Below, one piece after another: positions 1 through 8,125 of a stretch of 64,000 bases of DNA (position 1 is the first letter of the stretch; every line of letters starts with the position of its first letter). The position numbers and the translations under genes were made by a program. The notes beneath the pieces were generated by a model that was not told the DNA's origin, ran no database searches, and saw nothing but the letters and a program-made list of their open reading frames with translations. The stretch is from Fibrobacterota bacterium. Lineage in GTDB: Bacteria; Fibrobacterota; Fibrobacteria; UBA11236. The stretch covers positions 62,001-126,000 of the forward strand of contig JAQBPN010000001.1 in the NCBI GenBank assembly GCA_028287505.1, given 5' to 3'.

Positions 1-861
1 ATCGTTGGCCATCACATTCGCTTGTTTGGCGTTATCGCTGTTCTGCTTGGTCATCGAGGACATCTCTTCCAGGGAGGCGGAAGTCTCTTCAAGGGATGAA
101 GCCTGTTCGCTTGCGCCTTCAGCCATCTGCTGACTGCTCTGGCTGACCTGCCCGGAAGCGGACGAAACCTGTTCGCTGCCTTCGGAAAGGGAAGCGATGA
201 CCTTCTGGAGGGCGGAGGAGATGGAGCGGCTCAGGAAGATGCCGATTGCGGAGCCGACGGCCAGGGCCAAAAGCAGGCCGATGATGATCCCGGTGGTGGC
301 CAGGCTGACGGAGGTGGAAATCTCCTTCCCGAAGCGGTCACCATCCTCTTTGTTGAAGTCCACGCACTTTTCGGCCGCATCTATATAGGTCTGGTATGCG
401 GGAACCAGGCGCCCGGTGAAAGCCGCCATGGCTTCGTTCAGTTTTCCCGACCGGCTGGGCGGAAGCACCGCCTCGTTGCGCGCGGCTATGAATTTTTCCC
501 GGGCCGGCCCGATGGCGGCGAACAACTCCTGCTCCTTGGGATCGCTGATGGTCTCTTTGTAATCCTCCATCATCTTGTCGATTTTCTTTCCCATGTCCGC
601 CATCTCGGCTTCGATCTGGGTTTTTTCCTTCACGTCCGGAGCCACGACATGCCTCAAGACCAGGGATACGTTTTCCTGGACCAACATCTGCAATCCTTGG
701 GAATACAGGATGCCCGGAATGGCCTCGCCGGTCATGTTTTTCGCGTCTTGCTTGATTCCCGCCAGCTGCACGTAGGCGAACAACCCCAATGCCGCGACGA
801 TCAGCAGGACCGTTCCGAATCCCATATACAACTTGGCGCTTAGACTGGTTCCTTTTAGCAT
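1..861 (-). CDS. Methyl-accepting chemotaxis protein, C-terminal part outside the window
   Basis: This is a membrane chemoreceptor that passes ligand signals to CheA through CheW. The reading frame is open from 861 to the window edge (287 codons seen). The N-terminus has a membrane segment (about residues 8-30), a helical periplasmic four-helix-bundle-like sensor region, and a second membrane segment near residues 190-210. Then comes the start of the cytoplasmic signalling domain, with the repeated S/Q/E-rich pattern and the stretch EGASEQASSLEETSASLEEM typical of methylation helix 1. ATG at 861 is preferred over ATG at 867 because GGGA lies six bases upstream of it. The cheW gene is 101 bp upstream on the same strand, so the two probably form one transcription unit. 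The hairpin tip and the second methylation helix are not in the window. Confidence 0.93.
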   Translation of the reverse strand, partial: MLKGTSLSAKLYMGFGTVLLIVAALGLFAYVQLAGIKQDAKNMTGEAIPGILYSQGLQMLVQENVSLVLRHVVAPDVKEKTQIEAEMADMGKKIDKMMEDYKETISDPKEQELFAAIGPAREKFIAARNEAVLPPSRSGKLNEAMAAFTGRLVPAYQTYIDAAEKCVDFNKEDGDRFGKEISTSVSLATTGIIIGLLLALAVGSAIGIFLSRSISSALQKVIASLSEGSEQVSSASGQVSQSSQQMAEGASEQASSLEETSASLEEMSSMTKQNSDNAKQANVMAND

Positions 862-962
862 TTCCATTCCCTTTTCAATTGATTTCAGATGTGACGCAAA
901 ATCAGTCCGGGTCGTGCCGGCCGCTCTCCATGTCCCTCCGGGGACTCAAGCCTATTCCATTG

Positions 963-1361
963 TCATTTTCTTCGGTCATCGGGAGATCGGATTTCGATCT
1001 CCTCCGCCGACACGTCCCGCACTTCCGATGCTCCGTCCACGACAAGTCCAAGCGTAACCGGACCTTCATCCAATACCACCTCCGCCACGATAATGCGGGT
1101 GCGCTCCGTGTCATCTTTGCGTGAAAGCCCGAACTTCAAGCGAAGATCGATGACGGAAACGATATCTCCCCGGAAATCCATGACGCCGCGGACGAATTCC
1201 GGCGCCTCGGCAACCCGGGTTACGGGCGCCATGCCGAGAACCTCCCGGACTTTCAGGATCTCTATTCCGTACTCTTCGCCGTCCAAGGTGAAGGTCAGAT
1301 ATTTTCCCGCCTTGGCCGCTGCTCCGGATTTTTCGTCTTGATTTGTCGCGAACTCCGTCAT
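963..1361 (-). CDS. cheW: Chemotaxis coupling protein CheW
   Basis: CheW is an adaptor that links chemoreceptors to the CheA kinase. The 132-residue protein is one CheW-like beta-barrel domain: YLTFTLDGEEYGIEILKVREV, then APEFVRGVMDFRGDIVSVIDLR, are the characteristic strands. An in-frame upstream ATG exists at 1436, but ATG at 1361 is the better start because GGAGGGG lies about nine bases before it and the extra 25 residues look non-coding. The gene precedes the receptor gene on the minus strand. No cheA, cheY, cheB or cheR is visible nearby, so this could serve a receptor cluster encoded elsewhere. Confidence 0.93.
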   Translation of the reverse strand: MTEFATNQDEKSGAAAKAGKYLTFTLDGEEYGIEILKVREVLGMAPVTRVAEAPEFVRGVMDFRGDIVSVIDLRLKFGLSRKDDTERTRIIVAEVVLDEGPVTLGLVVDGASEVRDVSAEEIEIRSPDDRRK

Positions 1362-1669
1362 GATCGATTTTCCCCTCCGGGAAAAATCCCGGGCTCGCAT
1401 CAGTCTGTTCATCCGGGCGGGAAATCCATTTTTCATTTTTCAACCTGGCCTGTTCGAGTCGCGTCCGCCGTCTCAATACGGCGATCGATTTGAATCCTAG
1501 GGTATGGCGAAGTTTTGAGGCAATGAATTATTAAATGATTTTATTTCATATTATGAGATAAAAATTCATCGAAAAAATATAGACCGGGGGAACGCACCAT
1601 CTTGGAGTTGAAAGTCAAGCGAAAACCAGCGTTACCGTAAAATATAAGCAAATAAGTAATTTTTTACAC
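1362..1669. other. Divergent AT-rich promoter region
   Basis: This gap lies between cheW (leftward) and a small rightward gene. From about 1510 to 1670 it is markedly AT-rich compared with the rest of the window, with TTATTAAATGATTTTATTTC-type tracts and a TAAAATATAA stretch near 1637-1646 that could be a -10 region for the rightward gene. No coding frame is supported. I see no clear palindromic operator. Confidence 0.5.
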
Positions 1670-1924
1670 ATGAAGAAGAAGAGTGTAGGCCGGCCCCCTA
1701 AACCTGAGGAGGACAAAATGAAGCGCCGGATCACCGTGCCCCTGACAAATTCCGACTATCAGGATCTGCTAAACTATGAGAAAAAATTCGGGATGCGCGA
1801 ACACGCACAAACTGTACGCTTCTTGTTTCTTACGGCCCTTCGCCAACGGCTCACCAGGGCGAACATTCCCCTGACCAATTCCCAGCTCGTAGTCGTCGGG
1901 ATGTTGATCGCTTTGCAGTTCTAG
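1670..1924 (+). CDS. Small basic putative DNA-binding protein with AT-hook-like N-terminus
   Basis: This 84-residue protein has no family I can name with confidence. It starts with a basic stretch containing VGRPPKPEE, a GRP core like that of AT-hook motifs. RRITVPLTNSDYQDLLNYEKK follows, a short strand plus helix arrangement reminiscent of ribbon-helix-helix regulators, and then an Arg-containing helix (AQTVRFLFLTALRQRL). ATG at 1670 has no clear Shine-Dalgarno sequence, but the AT-rich region upstream looks like a promoter. A role as a small transcription factor is an inference. It stands alone between a divergent cheW and the convergent YeeE pair. Confidence 0.6.
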   Translation: MKKKSVGRPPKPEEDKMKRRITVPLTNSDYQDLLNYEKKFGMREHAQTVRFLFLTALRQRLTRANIPLTNSQLVVVGMLIALQF

Positions 1925-1950
1925 AAATCGTGAGAAAAGGCCGGGCCGCT

Positions 1951-2361
1951 TCACGAACCGATTTTCGGCCTTACCCAAGCATAAGCGAATGCTCCCGCCA
2001 ACGCGCCGGCCAAAGTGAATAGGGCCCAGATCTCTCCAGAACCAATCTGGGCATAGATGGGACCCGGGCAGGTGCCCGTGATGAACCATCCCAAACCGAA
2101 AATGAATCCGCCAATCACGGTTCCCCGGGTCAACGCCTTGCCGGGAATGGTCAGCGGTTCGCCGGCCAATGTGCTCGGATGGAATCGCTTGACCAGGAAG
2201 ACGGAGATCGCCCCCACCAGGACGGCCGAGCCGATGATGAGATAGAGATCCGGCTCCCGGAAAAAGAACATGTTGCGGATCTTGTACCAGGAAATCACCT
2301 GGGCTTTGGTGAGCACGATTCCGAAATAGGTTCCGAGCAACAGGAATTTCAGCTTGCCCAT
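1951..2361 (-). CDS. YeeE/YedE-type (DUF6691) sulfur transporter, second half
   Basis: This integral membrane protein (136 residues, about four hydrophobic segments) carries the conserved GLGWFITGTCPGP motif of the C-terminal half of YeeE/YedE transporters, which import thiosulfate or related sulfur compounds. Many bacteria encode the transporter as two half-length proteins, and that is the case here: the gene lies one base downstream of the gene for the other half on the same strand, so the two are almost certainly co-translated and work together. The Cys in TGTCPGP corresponds to the conserved pore cysteine of the family. The exact substrate cannot be told from the sequence. Confidence 0.87.
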   Translation of the reverse strand: MGKLKFLLLGTYFGIVLTKAQVISWYKIRNMFFFREPDLYLIIGSAVLVGAISVFLVKRFHPSTLAGEPLTIPGKALTRGTVIGGFIFGLGWFITGTCPGPIYAQIGSGEIWALFTLAGALAGAFAYAWVRPKIGS

Positions 2362-2362
2362 C

Positions 2363-2857
2363 TCACCGCCCTCCCAGACCCAGGAGAGTGTGCAATCCGG
2401 CCGCGGTCAATCCGCCCGCAAAGAAGGCGAGGGTGGCCGCCAGGCTGGCCTTTTGGAGGTTGGACAGCCCCATGATGCTGTGGCCGGAAGTGCACCCTGC
2501 GGCGTAACGGGTGCCGAAGCCGATCAGGAAGCCGCCGGCAATCAGCCTCAGGGCCCCGGGGAGAGTATGGATTTCCGGGGGCAACAACGGGGTCGGATTC
2601 GCGGTAAGGAACCGGGTGGCCACGAAACCTCCCACGACCAAGCCCGCCGCGAAGAACAGGTTCCAGGACTCCTTGCGCCAGTCATAACCCTTCAGATAGG
2701 CGGGCCCGGATTTTGGGAGCAGGGCCGCGCAAATATGGCGGAAGCTGGAGCTGATGCCGAGATTCTTGCCGCCGATCAGCAATAGCAAGGGTATGGTCAA
2801 CCCGATCAAAGGCCCGGAAACATACCACGGCCAAGGTTGCAGGACGCTGGGTAACAT
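2363..2857 (-). CDS. YeeE/YedE family sulfur transporter, first half
   Basis: This is the partner of the half-transporter just downstream. It is a roughly 164-residue membrane protein with the family motif [19 protein letters not shown], which holds the conserved cysteine of the substrate pathway. ATG at 2857 is annotated. A TTG nine bases further upstream (2866) is also in frame, and neither start has a clear ribosome site. Together with the following gene it should form one inner-membrane channel-like importer for thiosulfate, sulfide-derived species or another small sulfur compound. No rhodanese or persulfide regulator gene is adjacent, so the context does not narrow the substrate. Confidence 0.87.
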   Translation of the reverse strand: MLPSVLQPWPWYVSGPLIGLTIPLLLLIGGKNLGISSSFRHICAALLPKSGPAYLKGYDWRKESWNLFFAAGLVVGGFVATRFLTANPTPLLPPEIHTLPGALRLIAGGFLIGFGTRYAAGCTSGHSIMGLSNLQKASLAATLAFFAGGLTAAGLHTLLGLGGR

Positions 2858-2920
2858 ATGGGCCAATTTACAAAGGAAGGAGGAGCGGGAACGACAAAAA
2901 GCGGGGGCCCGGAGGCCGGA

Positions 2921-3166
2921 TTAAAGGGATATTTCGAGAGAACGCGCTTTGCGGACCAGGCGGGCCTCGCAGAGTTTCACGAATTCAAGCTGGGTCTCGC
3001 TGGCGGAGGAGCTGGCGCGATGACGGAAGACCCGGGTCGCGATGATCACCTCTTCCTGGATGGTTTCCCTGGGCAGCACCCTGCCGAAATACCTGGCCAG
3101 GCCATGCAGGTTGGAAAAGACGAAAACCGTGGTCCTGCGATCATTGTTACCGGCTTCTTCTTGCAT
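2921..3166 (-). CDS. Hypothetical protein (81 aa)
   Basis: This short reading frame is preceded by a good ribosome site (AGAGGGAAG immediately before ATG). The product begins hydrophilic, then reads TTVFVFSNLHGLARYFGRVL and ends in a basic helix. I recognise no family. It lies 63 bp upstream of the YeeE pair on the same strand and may be co-transcribed with it. A frame of similar length on the opposite strand lacks a ribosome site and has a shadow-like composition, so this strand is preferred. It remains only moderately supported. Confidence 0.4.
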   Translation of the reverse strand: MQEEAGNNDRRTTVFVFSNLHGLARYFGRVLPRETIQEEVIIATRVFRHRASSSASETQLEFVKLCEARLVRKARSLEISL

Positions 3167-3397
3167 CTTCCCTCTGACTTCCTTGAAAACAACGACTCAT
3201 CGACTGGCACAAGGATACCCTTTTAGGAACTCGAGCTTCAATAGTCTCAGCTATTGCAGTAATTTGCGTTATTATGGAATAAATAGGAAAACGGGAAAAG
3301 GGACAGCTTGCTTCCGACCGCCTTTGCAAATACAATACATCCGATCCGATCCATCGCGACGCAAATCGTTGTCATGCATCGGCTTGAAGGGAACCGC

Positions 3398-3640
3398 ATG
3401 GTCTCGTCTCCAGTCGATAGGCGCAGTGAACGCTACGGATTCGAATCCGTGGATTCGATGACCGTTTTCTTTTCCAAATGGATCCCGGAAACGGAGATCA
3501 AGGATCTGGTCGATCAATCGGTGACGAACTTCCGTCCGCGCAAGGATTGCTCCGAGGCCGAGACCGACCTTCAGAAAATCCAGAAGGCCGAATTCGCCAT
3601 CGTGCGCCGCCTGGTGCACCGCAATCCGACCATTCTCTGA
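3398..3640 (+). CDS. Hypothetical protein (80 aa)
   Basis: This frame encodes an 80-residue, mostly helical, charged protein with no motif I recognise. Start ATG at 3398 is chosen over the upstream ATG codons because AAGGGA lies five bases before it. The stretch TEIKDLVDQSVTNF and the acidic middle look like a genuine protein, while the overlapping minus-strand frame is Gly/Arg/His-rich in the way antisense shadows are. A perfect 16-bp palindrome, ACGGATTCGAATCCGT (3435-3450), falls inside the coding region. Confidence 0.45.
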   Translation: MVSSPVDRRSERYGFESVDSMTVFFSKWIPETEIKDLVDQSVTNFRPRKDCSEAETDLQKIQKAEFAIVRRLVHRNPTIL

Positions 3641-3749
3641 ACAAACGCCCCGCGCACCGCCCTCCTTCCGATTTCCTAGATTTACCGCACCGGTCGGTTC
3701 GGGGCCCGCCCTCGCGGGAGTGATTGCCGTCCGGTTACAAAGGAATGCC

Positions 3750-4232
3750 ATGATTCTCGATCAGATCAAAGCCGACCTCACCGCCGCCATGAAAGACCGG
3801 GAGCCCGCCCGCAAGGAGGAGAACCAATTGAAGGTGCTCACCCTGCGAACGCTCCTGGCCGAGGTGAAAAGCTTCGAAGTGAACAACCGCAAGCAACCCG
3901 AGGACACGGACCTATCGCTCATGATTTCCAAGGCCGTCAAACAGTTCCGGGAAACCCTGGACAATGCCATGGGCAAGAACGCCGCAGGGGTGGTCCGGGA
4001 AGATATCGCCGCCCTGGAGCGAACCAAGATCGCCATCGTGGAGAAGTACCTGCCCACCCAGATGGACAAGGCCGAGATAGAAGTCCTGGTGGCCAAGGCC
4101 ATCGCCCAGGCGGGCGCCACCACCCCCAAGGACATGGGCGCGGTCATGGCCATCGTCAGGCCTCAGACCCAGGGCAAGGCCGACGGCAAGCTGGTAAGCG
4201 AAGTGGTCAAGGCCAAGCTCTCCGGCGCCTGA
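3750..4232 (+). CDS. GatB/YqeY domain protein
   Basis: The 160-residue product matches the free-standing YqeY family, which is related to the tail domain of the GatB amidotransferase subunit. It begins with MILDQIKADLTAAMKDREP, carries the family's helical LKVLTLRTLLAEVKSFEV segment, and ends with a GKADGKLVSEVVKAKL motif that closely resembles the GatB C-terminal tRNA-binding tail. The AAAGGA ribosome site fixes ATG 3750, ten codons inside the longest frame. The precise role of stand-alone YqeY proteins is unclear; some are linked to tRNA-dependent amidation. A strong GC hairpin follows the stop codon. Confidence 0.88.
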   Translation: MILDQIKADLTAAMKDREPARKEENQLKVLTLRTLLAEVKSFEVNNRKQPEDTDLSLMISKAVKQFRETLDNAMGKNAAGVVREDIAALERTKIAIVEKYLPTQMDKAEIEVLVAKAIAQAGATTPKDMGAVMAIVRPQTQGKADGKLVSEVVKAKLSGA

Positions 4233-4252
4233 ACAGACGCCTCCCCAGGTAG

Positions 4253-4280
4253 CGGCCGGGTTTACCCGGCCGGTTTGCCG
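4253..4280 (+). terminator. GC-rich hairpin after yqeY, likely terminator
   Basis: A perfect eight-base stem (CGGCCGGG / CCCGGCCG) closes a TTTA loop at 4253-4272, 20 bases after the yqeY stop codon. The following bases include only short T runs, so termination may be weak. Confidence 0.55.
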
Positions 4281-4317
4281 TTTCCCCGCCATCGAAGCTT
4301 AATCCCCGCCAGTTTGT

Positions 4318-4323
4318 TATAAT
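4318..4323 (+). promoter_or_regulatory. Candidate -10 box for the BFD-like gene
   Basis: A perfect TATAAT lies 11 bases before the ATG at 4334, inside the gap between the yqeY hairpin and this gene. If it is used, the transcript would begin only a few bases before the start codon, making the mRNA nearly leaderless. A GGCGGG stretch just before the ATG could still act as a ribosome site if transcription starts further upstream. Confidence 0.35.
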
Positions 4324-4333
4324 AGGCGGGCCG

Positions 4334-4552
4334 ATGCCTGATCTGATTTGCTATTGCCTGCGGGTGGAAAAGCCGCCGATCGTGGCCGCCATCGAAGCGG
4401 GCTGCGCGAGCGTGGAGGATTTGAGCGCTTGCCTGCGCGTTTGCACCGGATGCGGCGGCTGCCGCCCGGACCTGGAAGATATGCTCCGCTTCTACCGCAG
4501 CGAGTCCGAAACCTCCGTCACTCCCCTGATTCGCCCGAAAAAGGCGGTTTAG
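4334..4552 (+). CDS. BFD-like [2Fe-2S]-binding small protein
   Basis: This 72-residue protein has the BFD-domain cysteine layout: Cys-Tyr-Cys near the start (ICYCLRVEK) and CTGCGGC near residue 40, the four-cysteine set that holds a [2Fe-2S] cluster in bacterioferritin-associated ferredoxin and in NirB- or NifU-linked domains. The intervening IVAAIEAGCASVEDLSACL is the helix-turn-helix of that fold. The gene stands alone rather than beside bacterioferritin, so a role in iron release is possible but not shown. A TATAAT box lies directly upstream. Confidence 0.8.
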   Translation: MPDLICYCLRVEKPPIVAAIEAGCASVEDLSACLRVCTGCGGCRPDLEDMLRFYRSESETSVTPLIRPKKAV

Positions 4553-4665
4553 TCCCTATTTTTTTACCTTAGGGGCGGGTGGAACCCCCGCGGTTTGGTA
4601 ATTTACCACGCATCAAAACTTTCCCCCGGCCCTTTTCGGAGCCGGCTGGAACAAAGGAGCGATCC

Positions 4666-5469
4666 TTGCCGATAAGAGCCTTGATCCTGACATGCCTGAC
4701 CGCCGGACTGATGCTGACACGCGCATCGGCGCAAGAAACCCTGTCCTCGGTGCAACGGGAGTTGGATCGCGTGGACAAGGAAATCGAGCGCGAAAAGGAC
4801 CTGCACAAAACCGAACGCAAACGCGCGGGCGATTTCGAAAACGAGAAGGCCGCAAAGCTCAAGGCCTTGCAAGAGCAATTGCGCCTGACCGGCGGGAAAA
4901 TCGACAGCCTGAAAAGCCAGTTGAACCGGGCCAAGCAACAGAAGGCGGGCTTCAAGAACCAGGCCGCCCAGTTCCAGTCCCGCCAGAAGGAATTCGTAAA
5001 GGCTTTTTCCAAGCAGGTGCGCGACATGTCCGCCTCCCTGAAAAAGGATTTCCCCTACGATCGCGACAAACGCGTCTCCGATTTGGAAGAACTGGCGACC
5101 GCGATCGATAACGGGGTGGTGGGCGTCGAGGACGGCCTGAACCGCTTCTTCTCCCTGACCCAGGCGTCCTTGGATTTCGCATACGACACCGAAGTGTACC
5201 GCGGCACCTACCACGGCGCCGACGGATCCGATCACGAAGGCAGCTATGTCCGGCTGGGCGCGGCCCTCCTCGCCTTCGCCGGCGAAGACGCGAAGACCGC
5301 CGCCTATCTCGCCAAGGTCGATACCGGCTACGTCTGGCGCGAGGCCGACCTGACGCCGGAAACCCGCCAGGACATCCTTACCGCGGTCAAAGTGGCCCAG
5401 GGCAAAGTCGCCCCGCAGTTGGTGAACATCCCCTTCCAGGCGCCCAAGCCCGTTGTGGCAGGTAAATAA
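4666..5469 (+). CDS. DUF3450 periplasmic protein of a TonB2-type system
   Basis: The product (267 residues) has a signal peptide (about MPIRALILTCLTAGLMLTRA, cut after ASA) and a long coiled coil of Glu/Lys/Gln-rich heptads over residues 25-130. A compact C-terminal domain with GSYVRLGAALLAFAGED follows. This is the DUF3450 pattern, a family that co-occurs with TtpC/ExbB/ExbD/TonB genes. The start is TTG at 4666: AAAGGAG lies seven bases upstream and the signal peptide begins there, whereas the ATG at 4579 would add a non-signal extension. Its stop overlaps the next gene's ATG by one base (TAATG). It probably helps organise the proton-driven complex in the periplasm. Confidence 0.82.
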   Translation: MPIRALILTCLTAGLMLTRASAQETLSSVQRELDRVDKEIEREKDLHKTERKRAGDFENEKAAKLKALQEQLRLTGGKIDSLKSQLNRAKQQKAGFKNQAAQFQSRQKEFVKAFSKQVRDMSASLKKDFPYDRDKRVSDLEELATAIDNGVVGVEDGLNRFFSLTQASLDFAYDTEVYRGTYHGADGSDHEGSYVRLGAALLAFAGEDAKTAAYLAKVDTGYVWREADLTPETRQDILTAVKVAQGKVAPQLVNIPFQAPKPVVAGK

Positions 5470-6974
5470 TGCACATGATTAATCGTTCCCATGGCAAAAG
5501 CTTTTCCACTCTCGGTTTCGCCTTTCTGGCCGCGTTGCTGGTTGCCGCCGGCCCGCTCAAGGCGCAGGTCTCCGTCAATGAAAACGCCGAGAAACTGGAA
5601 GCCTTGAAAGAGGAACTCGAGAAGGCCCGCCAATTGCGTGACAAGGTGATCGCCAAGCGCTGGGAAGACAAGCGCGGGGACATGGATGCCCGGGAAAAGT
5701 TCAACGCCGCTTACGATGATCTGAAGACCCAGTTGGAAACCCGGAACTCGGAATCCGATCGGCTCCACGAGGAAATCCAATCCCTGGTCAAGGACGCGGA
5801 AGAAGCCGAGGCCAACGCCGAAAACGCCAAGGTGCAATACCTGTCCCTGGCGTCGCTCCTGCGCGACCGTATCTCGGAGATGTCCTCCCAGGTTGGAAAG
5901 TCCTTCCCGGCCAAGGTGCCGGAACGCATCCAGCTCTTCAACCAGATCCTGAAATCCGCCGATTCCAAGCGGGAAGCCCCCGCGGAAATCCTCACCGACC
6001 TGGCCGGATTCTACGCCTCCGAGTTGGCGCTTACCCGCGAGATCTCCCTGGAAAAGCGCGGTTTCACCCGCGCCGACAAGACTCCGGGCGAGGGCGCGCT
6101 CCTGCGCTTGGGTATGGCCGCTTCCGCCTATCGGGACGACAAAACCGGCGCGGTGGGACTTTTGATCAAGGACGGAGGCTCCGGGGCGTTGAACCCTTAC
6201 GAATGGCGGGAGAACCTCCCCGCGGACGCCAACGCGGCTTTGGCGAAAAGCCTGGAGAAGATGGAGAAGGGCGAGGCCGGAGCCGTGTCCATCCCCATCG
6301 ACATTCTGCCCAACCAGACCCAGGGCAAGGCGTACATCCAGAAGGAAGAAAAAAGCTTCTGGAAAAGCCTGTTCCATACGGTCAGGACCGGCGGCGTATT
6401 CATGTGGCCGTTGCTGATCATCCCCATAGTCGTGCTCGTGCTCTTCTTCGCCAAGCTCTTCGCCGTGTTCCGGAGCAGGGCCGGAGGCCGGGGCCTTTAC
6501 GGCCAGGCCGTGGAAAGCCTTTCCACCAAGCCCGAGGAAGCGCTCAAGCTGGCCGGAAGCCAGCCCTCCAGCCCCGTCCTCAGGATTATCGGAGCCGTGG
6601 CGGCCAACCGGAACAAGGACCGGGAACTGGCCGAGAAGGACGTGAAGGAAGTGCTTCTCCACGAGGTCCCGCGCCTGGAGCGCCACTTGACCACCCTTTC
6701 CGTGCTGGCGGCGGCGGCTCCCCTGCTGGGCCTGCTGGGAACCGTATCCGGCCTCATCGCCATGTTCCAGGTCATCACCCAGCACGGCGTGAACGACCCC
6801 AAGCTTTTGGCGGGCGGCATCGGCGAAGCGTTGATCGCCACCGAGACCGGATTGTTGATTGCCATCCCCACCCTATTGGGCCACAATTTCCTGGCCAACC
6901 GGGTGGACCGCCTGGTGGCCGACATGGAATTCTACGCCTTGAAGTCCCTGAACATCCTCTGGCCCAAAGGCTGA
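5469..6974 (+). CDS. TtpC-like MotA/TolQ/ExbB protein with long periplasmic coiled coil
   Basis: This 501-residue protein fuses an N-terminal signal sequence and DUF3450-like coiled-coil region (about residues 35-260) to a C-terminal MotA/TolQ/ExbB proton-channel domain (about 300-500). Membrane segments are visible at FMWPLLIIPIVVLVLFFAK, at VLAAAAPLLGLLGTVSGLIAMF and at LIATETGLLIAIPTLLGHN, the last two being the conserved channel helices. That architecture matches TtpC, the extra component of Vibrio TonB2 systems. The coiled coil resembles the preceding DUF3450 protein, so the two may pair. The gene sits second in a six-gene run and its start overlaps the preceding stop codon. Confidence 0.85.
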   Translation: MHMINRSHGKSFSTLGFAFLAALLVAAGPLKAQVSVNENAEKLEALKEELEKARQLRDKVIAKRWEDKRGDMDAREKFNAAYDDLKTQLETRNSESDRLHEEIQSLVKDAEEAEANAENAKVQYLSLASLLRDRISEMSSQVGKSFPAKVPERIQLFNQILKSADSKREAPAEILTDLAGFYASELALTREISLEKRGFTRADKTPGEGALLRLGMAASAYRDDKTGAVGLLIKDGGSGALNPYEWRENLPADANAALAKSLEKMEKGEAGAVSIPIDILPNQTQGKAYIQKEEKSFWKSLFHTVRTGGVFMWPLLIIPIVVLVLFFAKLFAVFRSRAGGRGLYGQAVESLSTKPEEALKLAGSQPSSPVLRIIGAVAANRNKDRELAEKDVKEVLLHEVPRLERHLTTLSVLAAAAPLLGLLGTVSGLIAMFQVITQHGVNDPKLLAGGIGEALIATETGLLIAIPTLLGHNFLANRVDRLVADMEFYALKSLNILWPKG

Positions 6975-7004
6975 TCCGCAACGCCGCGGTTTGGATGAAC
7001 AAGC

Positions 7005-7655
7005 ATGAATGATGCGCTCCGGCAAACCATATTCGATCTCTGGAGAATCATTTCCCAGGGAGGTTGGGTCATGGGCGCGATTTTCATCGCCGGACAGGTA
7101 GGCTGGTTTTTGATCCTGGAACGCTTTTGGCATTTCCGCAAAATGGATAGCAGGTCCCACGGCAAATCCCATTCGGCCCTCGGAAAATCGGAACCGCAAG
7201 CGGCGGACACCCAGGCCGCCCTGGAAGCGGCCCGAAGCGCCAAAGGGCTTTTCGGCCAGGTGGCCCGCTCCATCGCCGAGGCGCGATCCCAGGGACAGGA
7301 AGCCATGGTCATGAGGGCCCGCGAAATCCTCCACCAACATGTACCCGAACTGTCCCGCCACCTGGGCACGCTCGCCATCCTGGCCGGCGTGGCGCCCTTG
7401 TTGGGCCTGACCGGCACCGTGCTCGGCATCATGGAAACCTTCCGCGTCATCACCCTGTACGGAGCGGGCAACCCTTCCATGATGGCGGGCGGCATCGCCC
7501 AGGCCCTGGTGGTCACCGAAGCGGGCCTGGTGGTGGCCTTCCCCATCCTGCTCTGCCATGATCACCTGCAGAAACGCGCCGACGCCATCGAAGACCAATG
7601 CGTGGCCGGCGCCACCCGGCTTATCCGCCTGTATGCGGGGAGTCGACAACCATGA
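7005..7655 (+). CDS. exbB: ExbB-type MotA/TolQ/ExbB proton channel protein
   Basis: A 216-residue inner-membrane protein with the usual ExbB plan: an N-terminal membrane helix (WVMGAIFIAGQVGWFLILER), a cytoplasmic helical region, then two channel helices (LGTLAILAGVAPLLGLTGTVLG and ALVVTEAGLVVAFPILLCHD). It would form the pentameric proton channel with ExbD and energise TonB. This is the second channel paralog in the cluster, shorter than the TtpC-like one 30 bp upstream, as in TonB2 loci. The ExbD gene follows after 25 bp. Confidence 0.88.
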   Translation: MNDALRQTIFDLWRIISQGGWVMGAIFIAGQVGWFLILERFWHFRKMDSRSHGKSHSALGKSEPQAADTQAALEAARSAKGLFGQVARSIAEARSQGQEAMVMRAREILHQHVPELSRHLGTLAILAGVAPLLGLTGTVLGIMETFRVITLYGAGNPSMMAGGIAQALVVTEAGLVVAFPILLCHDHLQKRADAIEDQCVAGATRLIRLYAGSRQP

Positions 7656-7680
7656 GCATAGCGAATGAAGGGGCACCCGT

Positions 7681-8103
7681 ATGAGCGCCATCGGCGGCGA
7701 CGATTTCGGATTGAAGCGGAGGCCCCGCCGCGTGGCGGAGATCAACCTCATCAACATGATCGATATGCTCTTCTTCCTGCTGGTCTTTTTCGTCTTGACC
7801 AGCAGTTTCACGCGCGAGACCGGTATCGATATCAACAAGCCCAAGGCCAGCAGCTCCAAATCCCTGCCGCGCCAGCCCCTGCTGATAGGCGTGACCAAGG
7901 ACGGCGCCATCAACGTGAACGAAAGCCCCGTGAGCCTCAAGGCGCTCGGAACCGTGCTCAAGCATTACATGTCCCAGGACCCCGATCGCGCCGTGGTCAT
8001 CGTGGCCGACCGGGACGCGTCCATCGCCAAGGCCGTGGACGTACTGGACGAATGCAACCTGGCCAACGTCAAAAAGGTGTCCATCTCCTCGCTCAAGGAG
8101 TGA
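7681..8103 (+). CDS. exbD: ExbD/TolR biopolymer transport protein
   Basis: This 140-residue protein has a short basic N-terminus, one membrane helix holding the conserved aspartate (INLINMIDMLFFLLVFFVL, Asp28), and a C-terminal periplasmic domain ending DVLDECNLANVKKVSISSL, as in the ExbD/TolR fold. Asp28 should be the proton-carrying residue of the ExbB-ExbD motor. The gene lies between exbB and tonB with short gaps, supporting ExbD rather than TolR; no tolA, tolB or pal is present. Confidence 0.9.
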   Translation: MSAIGGDDFGLKRRPRRVAEINLINMIDMLFFLLVFFVLTSSFTRETGIDINKPKASSSKSLPRQPLLIGVTKDGAINVNESPVSLKALGTVLKHYMSQDPDRAVVIVADRDASIAKAVDVLDECNLANVKKVSISSLKE

Positions 8104-8125
8104 GCGGGCACCGGCCGGGAAACCC

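Noticed and set aside
3435-3450. Perfect palindrome ACGGATTCGAATCCGT as an operator or tRNA T-arm remnant
   Set aside because: It lies inside a plausible coding frame, no tRNA arms surround it, and a single coding palindrome of this kind can arise by chance.
5328-6785. A 485-codon minus-strand frame within the TonB module
   Set aside because: Shadow of the coiled-coil TtpC-like gene, dominated by Gly/His/Leu/Gln with no domain.
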